64,000 bases of DNA, from positions 7,452,408 through 7,516,407 of the forward strand of contig NC_092033.1 of assembly GCF_042242105.1 (NCBI RefSeq), in the 5' to 3' direction. This DNA is from Pempheris klunzingeri (Eukaryota > Chordata > Actinopteri > Acropomatiformes > Pempheridae). Below are positions 55,834-64,000 of this stretch, piece by piece. Both the position numbers and the translations under genes were made by a program. The notes beneath the pieces are model-generated. The model was not told the origin of the DNA. It saw only the letters and a list, made by a program, of their open reading frames with translations, and made no database searches. Position 1 is the first letter of the stretch. The number at the start of each line of letters is the position of its first letter.

Positions 55834-58800
55834 ATGGAGAAACGGTCTGATGCTACAGGTAAGTTAAGCTAAGCTAACATTAGCAAGCTAACAGTAGCTG
55901 CCGCCGAGAACTGCGATCAGAAAATCAGACGCAGGGTAAGCCATCTGTTGCAGTAAACTGGCTGTTCGCTTTTAATAGCACGTCCACATGCGTGTAGCAA
56001 AGTCTTTATCGGTTATTTTGGCGCTGTTAAGTGGTTAGCTGGCTGCCGAGCTAAGGCAGGGGCTGTCCGGGCGGCTTCATTTAAAATGAAATCATTCTTC
56101 CTCTCCGCGTGTCCCGATCGGTCGCTGCATCCTGCAACATCAACTACGACGACTCCCACAAGTAACAACAAGCGGCCTGCATCATCAATTTAAAGTAGGA
56201 ATGTAACTCGGCTGCTGTTTGGCGCTCATTCTCTTCACGACAGCTCATGCACACGCAGACGTGCACACTTTCAACCCCTCTGCAGCTTATCTGTAATGAT
56301 CAGAGCATGTCGTTAGCACTGCAGCGCCCCCCTCAGCAGCTTCTGACTCCACCTGCAAAACCAGCCCTGCTTTTGATTGTTAGTTTTTAACACACACGTT
56401 TTACAAACTCAGTGGTCCATTTCATTATCTCTGACTGAAGGGGATGTTTAGATTGTAGCTGAAGGGCAAGTAACACAAAGCACAAGTTAAAGCAATAAAA
56501 CGTGTGAATGTCTTCCTGCAATCTTTTTCTCACACTTTAGTTGGGAGACGGCAGCCAGTATAAAAAAAGATCTTTATATCTACTAGTTTAGATGTAGGGG
56601 ATGAGAGACACTTTTCTGTTCAGTGTATCAACGGGTAAATCCAATCTAAGAACTGGTTCAATTAAACATCCACAAAACAGTGACGTCAAAGACCTCTCTA
56701 TATGAAACGTAGCCAGCTTCAAACAAAAATCACTCTTCTGGGTTTTTATACATGCTAATATAAAATTTCCTAACTTTATCTTATGCTCTGCACAGGTGTC
56801 GGAGGTGCCCTTCCCCTTTCCTCCCTTCGCTTAATGGCTTCCCCCCTGCAGCTGACATACTCGTACATATGGCAGGTCATACGGCAGAGGAACGTGAAGC
56901 TGTACGGAAAGGTGGAGGAGTTTGTCACCATGGTGACACAGACTGTTCCCGAGCTCATGAGTTTGAAGCAGACTGCCCAGCTCATCTTGGGGTTGAGAGC
57001 AAGGGTGAGAGTTCATGTCCCCATCAAACATTGTGTAATGTATGTAAGTCAAAGATATAAAAACAGGAAATTCAAGTGGATAGGTTTAACACCACTCAGC
57101 AATTCATAGTTGCAAGCATCAGGGCTCAGTGTCATGTACAAAAACTGAGTAACACTTTGGATGTTGTCAGGTTTGTACCCTCCAGCTACTACACAGTTGC
57201 CACATGTGGTTATCACACCAAGCCTGTGATGCTCGGTCTCCAGGCTTCTCAAATGGCATTTGATGCTTCAGATTTGTTCCTTAAGGCTACTGAACATCAA
57301 AGTGTTCACACCACTGCTGATGAACTCCTTATGTGTCCTGTCACAAACCCCACACATTTAAAAAAAAAAAAAATAAAATCTGGTCAGCATGTCTGAGATG
57401 CTTAATCCTTATAACTTAATCGATACTTTATGTTCATCTGAAGTTTTTTTTGGTCAAGTTTGATTTGTGGTTTGTCTTATGACTATAATTTGTTCTTGTC
57501 CCATAGATAATTTTGGAATTGCTTCACAAAGATGGTCCACCAGATACCAAGGCTATTCAAACTCTCATAAATAAGCTGAAGGTGTCCACATCCTCAGGGG
57601 TAAGAATGGGAACTTTTTTTCCTCCTGAGAAAGATACAGTATGCAGTTGTGCTGGACTATGGAGCCTCAATATGTGACTCAAACCCGAATTAAAATATTT
57701 TCTTTGTTGCAGAAGGACTCGGAAGTGGAGAAATGTCAAACGAACTTCATGGTGCTGGTCCAAAATCTGCTTAAAAGCCATGCTGAGAGGAAGCGCTTCT
57801 TCCAGGTATCACATCTTTCTTAATGTGGTATGAGGCAGTGGTGGGCGGTCATGACGCACAGCCATTTTTCATTTTACTTACACGCTTGCAGATTATTTAG
57901 TCATAGCAGGTGCTTTGTGGCTGTGTTTTGAATAATGTGTTCAGCCGTTACAGTTTCACAATGCCGTGTCACAATGTTGTTAAACTACATATTTATCTCT
58001 TTGCAGGAAGTGTTTCCTGTTCAGTATGGCACAAAGTTCGATACAGCGCTGCAGGCTCTGACTGCAGGTCTGGTGTGCAAGCTGGAGCAACTTCTGCCTG
58101 TTCCAAATCTCTCCCAGGTGTGCACACATACTGTTAGGTTGACATTTTGTCTGGAGCATTCACACCAGGATGGGCCACAAATGGGTGCAAAATGCTTGAG
58201 TTCCTCTGAGTTCCACAAGTGTTTTGTAGTTGGTCTCTACACACAGACTGACACAAAAACTGAATTTAGGTGATAAGTAATATACATTACAGTATCTGGA
58301 AACATTTGTCTACAAAAGTCAACTTCTCCAGTTGCTTTAAGCCTTTTGAAAAAACACCTCAAACCAATTTTACTGTGTAGATAGAAATGAAAATAGCTCT
58401 AAAAACAACAATGTAAGAATTCAATAAAGACATTTAGTCAACCAATTTTATTTTAAGGGCTAGTTTTAAGATATTTTACTGGAGACATTTTAAAGCTTGT
58501 CAGGATCTGGAAAAATTAATACATCATTTTTTTATATTATTCTTGGTGAGCTTTTACAAGAAGCTTTTGGATGATAGAGATTTATGAAAACATGATCCAA
58601 CCAAATGAAATCTATACTGCCAACTCCTTCATTATTTCCATTTTCTGCTCCTCCACCTCAGCTCGGTTCCATGATCTCAATGGAGCCCACTATCTTGGAG
58701 GCATGTGGAGGCTTTATCCCTGAACCTGGGGACTTGAAGACTCTCCTCCAGCACCAGCAGGCCAAGGGACTCCTCAGTGTTAAAGGTAAGCTTTGGGTTG

Positions 58801-60590
58801 TTTGCATGAACATGTGATGGAATGCAGAAAGGGAAATCTTTTTTTAAAAAAGTGACAATTAATTTGACGAAGCTTTCTCCATTTGTGCAGCAACCATCTC
58901 ATCCTCTGTCGGCGACTGTGTGCTGTCTTCACTGGCCTTCCGGCCCAAACCCACAGAACCACCACCACTACCACCACCAGAATCACCAAAGCGATTAGAG
59001 GTTACTCTCAACGAAACAAGCCCAACCTCCCTCAGTGACACTGAAGATTTGGGATTGATGTCAGATGACTCTGACAGTCCGGCAATCTCTGCTACTGGGC
59101 CGCAGAGGAGAGGGCGATACAGTAATAAAGCAGCTGATGGGAGTGCTGTGAAGGAAAAAAGTGTCACAACAACAACACCTGAAAGCAAGAATTTGGTTCA
59201 AGAGAAGAGTGACAGTCAGGAAAAGTCTTCCACAACTCTACAAACAGGACAGGAAGATGAAGCAGCAGCAGCACAAGAGAAACCAGGAGCACAGCGGGGC
59301 CTGGCCTTAAAATCAATCCCTTTCAGGGTTGTTCAAATGCCCGTCAAAACTGCTCCAACCTTTCAGAGTGCTGGCAGTGCAGGAACAAAAGACGGCCAAA
59401 AGCCCCAGACTCAGCGAGTCACATTGCACCAGTGGGTGTCTCAGATTGCCACCAACACGCTCTCACTCCCAACCCTGCCACCACTTCCCCCAGCCAGGTT
59501 TAGCGCAGGTGACGACATGAAGCCAAGCATAAGAAGAAAAAAGCAAATCAGGCCTCCAGCTGATAGATTCACCTGCAGTGTGTGCGATAAGAGCTTCCCT
59601 TATCAGTCCAAGCTAATGGACCATGAGCGCATTCATACAGGAGAGAAGCCTTTCGTTTGCACGGCATGCAACAAAAGCTTCAGAACACAGGCGTTCCTCA
59701 ACAACCACCTGAAGACCCACAGCACGGCTCGGCCTTACGCTTGTGGCCAGTGCGGCAAGTGTTTCACCAAATTACAAAGCTTGACCAAGCATGTGCTGGC
59801 CCACAGCGGCCAAAAGCCCTTCTTTTGCAACATCTGCAACAAGGGCTTCACACAGTCCACCTACTTCAAAAGACACATGGAGTGCCACACAAGCCAGATG
59901 ACATTCCCCTGCAAGCACTGCAGCAAAAGCTTCCCAACGGCTTTCAAGCTGTCGAACCACGAGCGTTGGCACACCAGGGATCGTCCTCACATGTGTGAGC
60001 GCTGCGGGAAGAGATTCCTCGTCCCCAGCCTGTTGAAGAGACACATGGGCTACCACATTGGCGACCGCCAGTACCTCTGCTCACAGTGCGGAAAGACCTT
60101 CGTCTATTTGTCCGACCTGAAGAGACACCAGCAAGACCACGTGCCCAAAGCTAAGATCCCATGCCCCATTTGCCAAAAGAAGTTCTCTAGCAAGTACTGC
60201 CTGAGGGTCCACCTGAGGATCCACACCAGAGAGAGACCCTACCGGTGCTCCATATGCGAAAAGACCTTCACGCAGGTTGGGAATCTGAAAGTCCACATTA
60301 GGCTTCACACCAACGAACGTCCATTCAGCTGTGACGTGTGCGGGAAGACCTACAAGTTGGCGTCGCATCTGAACGTCCACAAAAGGACTCACACGTGCAA
60401 GAAGCCCTGGACGTGTGACACGTGCGGGAAGGGATTCTCCGTCCACGGCCTTCTTAAGAAGCATGAGCAGTTGCATACGAGGGACGCTAACCCTGACTTC
60501 TCTGGTAAACGGAGACACAGGGGTAAGCACAAGAAGCACTCCCTCAAGAGGAAGTACGATGAGGAAGACGAGGGTAGCGATGATTATTAA
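55834..60590 (+). CDS. TINF2 N-terminal (TRFH-like) domain fused to eleven C2H2 zinc fingers, 7 exons, 784 aa
   Basis: Exons: 55834-55858, 56796-57004, 57507-57599, 57713-57805, 58007-58117, 58662-58785 and 58891-60590, all in phase to TAA. Residues about 22-215 align with human TIN2's N-terminal shelterin domain. WQVIRQRNVKLYGKVEEF matches its WQVVRGRCVEHFPRVLEF region, LILGLRARIILELL its LCMGLKAKVVVELI region, and LVCKLEQLLPVPNLSQL its LCQLEKALPTPQAQQL region. In TIN2 this fold binds TRF2 and TPP1. A Ser/Pro-rich, partly acidic linker (about 229-440) follows. Then come eleven fingers at about 28-residue spacing, residues 445-747 (first FTCSVCDKSF, last WTCDTCGKGF), each with CX2C and HX3H. 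A basic/acidic tail ends the protein. No TRF1-docking FxLxP motif is seen in the linker. A nuclear, sequence-specific DNA-binding role is likely; a telomeric role is inference. I know no mammalian counterpart of the fusion. Confidence 0.9.
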
Positions 60591-60608
60591 TTAAAAAAAC
60601 ATGTCCGG

Positions 60609-60614
60609 TAATAA
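60609..60614 (+). terminator. Candidate polyadenylation signal of the zinc finger gene
   Basis: AATAAA starts 19 bases after the stop codon. Another candidate is at about 61610 (GCAGAAAAATAAACAC). The first would leave an exceptionally short 3' UTR, so the second may be the main one. Confidence 0.35.
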
Positions 60615-61985
60615 ATAAGGATGTTCTGATCAGGGGTGTCGGCTAACGCTGATTATTGATATGATTACTATTGACTATTAGAAAGCTACTGCATAAGTGA
60701 CCCTTTGAACCATGCTGTTTGTTACCACGTGGTGGGGATCACATCACCATGATGGTTTGGGTAGAGAAAACACATTTTGAATGATAGTGAGATCATTTTT
60801 TCTGATCATCGAATTTAAAGACTACCAATTTGTGACTTATTAGTCATATGGGTATTAGCTGGCACCAATCATTGCCCGGCCAGCTAGGGCATCTTAACTA
60901 ATCCAGTCCATTGTGTCAGTGCTGTTCTGCATAGAAGAGAGTGATATGAAAAAATTAGGTTAGGTAATGATGTTATCCTAAGGTGTCAAATTTTGAAAAA
61001 TACAAGGTAGCAACGCAGTATTTTTGATCCTCTGATCCCCTTTGGAGGTGTAATTTTCATTACAAAAATCTACAAAGGGTTAGAAGAAATCTTGTTTTCC
61101 AAACATTGTGCTTTTCAAGATGCTGAGTGAAGAATAGCCAACATTTAAGAGAAGGGCATCATGTAACCATTAAAATCATAGTACTTCAATGCATGGGACT
61201 GTAAATAATTTGTCTTCCATGTAATAAAATGTTGTAGTGTCAGTAGGAAACATTTTGTCTTTGTTACTGTATCAATGTTGGCATTGTAGTGATTCAAAAC
61301 TACTTTTAACATGTTTTTAGTTAACCTTGAACTGTACACATTACTCTCATTACTATTTTGTTTGAGTGAAAACAGATTAATTTGTGTTTATCAGAATTTT
61401 GCTTCTTACCCGCAGTAGATGCAGTTCTATTTTTTCCTTTGCTTTAACATTCATGATGTTGAAGTAACATGTGTGGACACAATAAACATGTGCAAATGTG
61501 TGCAGAGGTTGTGCTGTGAATCCTATTATAGCAGCCATGTATATAGATAAGCAACAAATAAGTGACACACACCTGTTCTTAATATCTTTTGTTTTTCATG
61601 TTTTGCAGAAAAATAAACACACATCAAAAGACTGATGTCTTGCTCGTTTTTATTCCCTTGTAAGTTAGTCTTGACTAAACTGCCCATCATGAGCCCTGAA
61701 TGGGACCTAAATATGGGTTCATATTAAGTCAGTCAACCTATTAGTGGCCAAAGGTAAAACATGATAGCTGTAATACTGACCTCTTTGACGTTATCCTTAC
61801 TGTACTCAGAGGTAATGATGTGTTGACGTGTTTAGTGCTGACAGCATCTGTGTCATTGGTAAATAAGCCACATTTTATGAGACAAATTCTGCATATAAGA
61901 GCCCATTTCCACTTTGCACTGTTAAGGAGGGCAAGACCGCTGACTCCGCCCTCAGCCGAGCTGTAACTACAGCAACCGCCATCTG
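60615..61985. other. 3' UTR and/or spacer, no gene recognised
   Basis: AT-rich sequence with scattered AATAAA-type words (about 61222 and 61610). I see no exon, RNA gene or clear transposon. Confidence 0.4.
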
Positions 61986-62041
61986 ATTGGCTCAAATAAT
62001 GTGACGTCATTAACGTCAGCGAAAGAAGCGCCATTTTGAAA
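61986..62041 (+). promoter_or_regulatory. Promoter-like cluster: inverted CCAAT box, CRE, YY1 site
   Basis: ATTGG (inverted CCAAT) at 61986-61990, a perfect CRE palindrome TGACGTCA at 62002-62009, a second ACGTCA half-site at about 62013, and CGCCATTTTG (a YY1 site often found at transcription starts) at 62029-62038. All fall within 55 bases, followed 75 bases later by an ATG. Ordered spacing like this usually marks a real core promoter. Confidence 0.6.
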
Positions 62042-62112
62042 ATAAGTCAAAAACGTTCACTAGCCATCATCTCTTGTTAGTTTTTATCAGGTTTAAGAAG
62101 GAATTAAGCGAC

Positions 62113-62400
62113 ATGGAGCCACCGGTTTTCTGGTACCGTGAGGAGGCTGAGGCACCTGTCATCTGCCTGCGTGTGGTCAGAAGAAAAAACACCTGAAGGA
62201 ATCTTTTAGAAACGAGAAAGTGTACAGGGAGATCTCAGGTGGACAGGTGGCCACGGGGATGAATCACTCGGCAAAACAGTGCAGGGAGAAGATTAAGAAG
62301 CTTAAACAGGAAAATAAAAAAACTAAATGACAGAAGTGGGGCTATCAGAAGGAACTTCAGGTGGTGTGACAGTAACACTGGCAGCAACACTGACACCTGA
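62113..62400 (+). pseudogene. Frameshifted Myb/SANT-like DNA-binding domain exon
   Basis: ATG 62113 starts a 28-codon frame (MEPPVFWYREEAEAP...) with the Trp and Glu spacing of a fish Myb/SANT-like domain, ending at TGA. The domain then continues in another frame: FRNEKVYREISGGQ and HSAKQCREKIKKLKQEN (about 62203-62327). It continues in a third frame with NDRSGAIRRNFRW (about 62327-62365). Two frameshifts break one recognisable domain, suggesting decay. Such genes are multicopy in fish and related to domesticated transposon-linked DNA-binding proteins. Sequencing error or unusual splicing could mimic this. Confidence 0.6.
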
Positions 62401-62559
62401 AGTCATGGTTTCACACATAGCTACAGGTGAGGTGTCTGTTGCTGTAAAAACTAAGTATTTAGGTGTCTGACCTGTGGTGTTTACAGACAAACATCACTGT
62501 TTGCAGATGTTTGCTTACCTGCAGCTCATTCCTGAGCTCTTGCAGATTGATCTGCTCCG

Positions 62560-62799
62560 GTGGACACTCCTGGAAGCTGTAACAGCACCTTCATACGCTG
62601 CCACACAGCTGTCCCCACAGAGAACCCAGGAGAACAAGGGTTCTACTCCATTCAACAGGGAGATGTTGACAGTCCGTCTATAGGTACCACAATAACCTCC
62701 ACTGCAGTGCAAACGTCAGCCAAAGGCAAGAAGTCGTGCTGTGGGATAAGAGATGAATATGTTCATAAAGAAGCTAGTTCACTGTCAAATGAAGTTTAA
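62560..62799 (+). other. Open frame of uncertain status between the SANT-like segments
   Basis: A 79-codon frame includes PTENPGEQGFYSIQQGDVDS, in the style of the linker of Myb/SANT-like proteins. An acceptor (TTACCTGCAG, 62515-62524) precedes it. It may be a remnant exon of the same broken gene. I recognise no domain. Confidence 0.25.
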
Positions 62800-62884
62800 G
62801 TTGCCTTATTGTAAAACATGTGCATACCACTGGTTGTGTGTTTAGTTTCATGATTTGATAGATTATAATCTGTTGCTTTCACAG

Positions 62885-62973
62885 TTACGCCGGCGTGCTG
62901 TTGGTCGAATAGAGAGGTCCAAGCATTGCTGACACTTTGGGCAAGTCCAGCTGTTCAAAAAGAACTTCTCAAT
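62885..62973 (+). CDS. Second Myb/SANT-like exon (partial domain)
   Basis: Bounded by TTTCACAG and AAT|GTGAGT. In one frame it reads WSNREVQALLTLWASPAVQK then ELLN, the first half of a Myb/SANT-like DNA-binding domain (Trp-x4-Val-x2-Leu-Leu-x2-Trp pattern). The second half of the domain is not seen downstream in the window. It could be a surviving exon of the gene whose first exon is frameshifted, or part of the same relic. Confidence 0.45.
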
Positions 62974-63659
62974 GTGAGTTTTACCTCATATTTTTGTAAA
63001 TTTGTCTATTTAATATTGACCAACAATGTGCTTCTATTCTAACTTGTATTTGTAAGTAATTTCTCTATGTTGCGTAGTTATGCTGCTTCTTTGGCTAGGT
63101 TTGTCTAGTAAAAATGACACACCTCGTGTTAGACAAGCAGTACAACAACATATTAGTGTCTGTTGTGGTGTCTGACTCAGATGGTGTTGGGATTGTGTCG
63201 CAGTGAGAGCTCAACTAAACCGCTGAATATCCAGCCTCATCTTGGTGTCATTCGGAAACCCACAGTGGGCTCCAACTACAATCAGGAGGTAAGTCTGAAG
63301 GTGTGGTGCAGAACTGAACTGAAAGCAGGAAAGTGCTGCAGAGTGGTGTGTTGATTATCAGTTTTATCAGCAGTATAAGCATCACAACATGTTGTAATGG
63401 AGATTTAAATAGGAATGTGTCTTAAGTTAGGCGCCTGTCTCCGCTTTTCACTATTGATTAATTATAATTTGTGTTGAATATTGATCTGAAGTTAATTTTG
63501 ATAGATTCCACTCCAGTTGTCTTCTTCAGCACCTTAGCAAGGCTGTAGCTGTGTGTGGCCGACGCTGACCTGAGGCTCTGTTGTTCACATGAAAGGGACA
63601 AGCAAGCTCCTCTGTTGTTTCTGTAAGAGACAGAAGGGAAAGGTTGCTGAGCTGTACAT
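62974..63659. other. Sequence after the SANT-like exon, status unclear
   Basis: An open segment with possible splice signals is present at about 63181-63288 (GACTCAG acceptor, CAGGAG|GTAAGT donor). Its translation shows no recognisable domain, so I do not call an exon. Confidence 0.3.
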
Positions 63660-63796
63660 GGTCAAAGGCACACTCCAATTTAAAGTCCAAAGGTCAAAGG
63701 CAGACTCCAATTTAAAGTTCAAAGGTCAAAGGCAGACTCCAATTTAAAGTTCAAAGGTCAAAGGCAGACTCCAATTTAAAGTTCAAAGGTCAAAGG
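63660..63796. repeat. 32-bp minisatellite, about 4.3 copies
   Basis: Four consecutive 32-bp units start GGTCAAAGGCAGACTCC and end AATTTAAAGTTCAAA, at 63660, 63692, 63724 and 63756, plus a partial unit at 63788. Units 2 to 4 are identical; unit 1 differs at two positions. Each junction reads CAAAGGTCAAAGG, close to a DR1 nuclear-receptor element. Confidence 0.95.
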
Positions 63797-64000
63797 AAAA
63801 GTCCAAGTTAAGAAGAAATTCTCTTTTAACCGTTTTAGTCTGCAGAGGTCATTGAGGACATTCTCCATGGATCTCCATCTGACTTCGCACGAGTCAATAA
63901 TCACTCCCCTCATATGCTCAGGATGGGCCTCATGTTGTTTAGTCTTTATGACGTAGTTCTTTGATTTTTTTCTTCTCCACTATCTCTGTTATTCCCTTAG
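63797..64000. other. Right window edge, possible exon
   Basis: TTTTAG followed by TCTGCAG gives a weak acceptor near 63839-63846. The frame after it is open for about 40 codons to a TGA near 63962. I recognise no domain and do not call a gene. Confidence 0.2.

Noticed and set aside
58938-58952. FRPKP in the linker as a TRF1-docking FxLxP motif
   Set aside because: The third position is Pro rather than Leu and the TIN2-type flanks are absent, so it does not meet the motif.
59772-60539. Minus-strand frames of 94 and 152 codons
   Set aside because: Shadows of the zinc finger array on the opposite strand; the plus strand shows the Cys2-His2 pattern throughout.
63660-63796. CRISPR-like array
   Set aside because: The units are contiguous 32-bp tandem copies without unique spacers, in a eukaryotic genome; it is a minisatellite.

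Overview
The window is vertebrate nuclear DNA, almost certainly from a ray-finned (teleost) fish. Genes are split by GT-AG introns. Introns and spacers carry fish-type LINE remnants, a palindromic MITE and long (TG)n, (AT)n and (ATTAG)n tracts. All gene calls come from translating exons by eye, matching splice sites and reading phase, and comparing with remembered vertebrate proteins; no database was searched.

Layout. Bases 1-842 (-) are the first coding exon of an unrecognised secreted or membrane protein that runs off the left edge. Bases 900-8250 are intergenic, with nested transposon debris at 3.5-4.5 kb. A CpG-rich promoter near 8.3-8.8 kb leads into wasl (N-WASP), 11 coding exons, 8789-29132 (+), 513 aa. 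Converging on it is lmod2 (leiomodin-2), 6 coding exons, 41251-35465 (-), 574 aa. Behind lmod2 on the same strand is asb15, 13 coding exons, 47746-43084 (-), 588 aa. The wasl-lmod2-asb15 block matches human 7q31. Head-to-head with asb15 is a kit ligand (stem cell factor) gene, 7 coding exons, 49075-53271 (+), 253 aa. Next is a 7-exon gene, 55834-60590 (+), 784 aa, that joins a TIN2-type N-terminal (TRFH-like) domain to eleven C2H2 zinc fingers. The right end holds a promoter-like cluster (CCAAT, CRE, YY1), a frameshifted Myb/SANT-like relic, a further SANT-like exon and a 32-bp minisatellite.

How the genes relate. wasl and lmod2 both act on actin: Arp2/3-driven branching, and nucleation and elongation of thin filaments in striated muscle. 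asb15 is a muscle-enriched Cullin-5 substrate receptor. The kit ligand and zinc-finger genes are functionally unrelated neighbours. The most novel-looking items are the TIN2-domain/zinc-finger fusion and a possible intronic alternative first exon of wasl. That exon has a strong start context and a donor in phase with exon 6, and would give an N-WASP lacking WH1.
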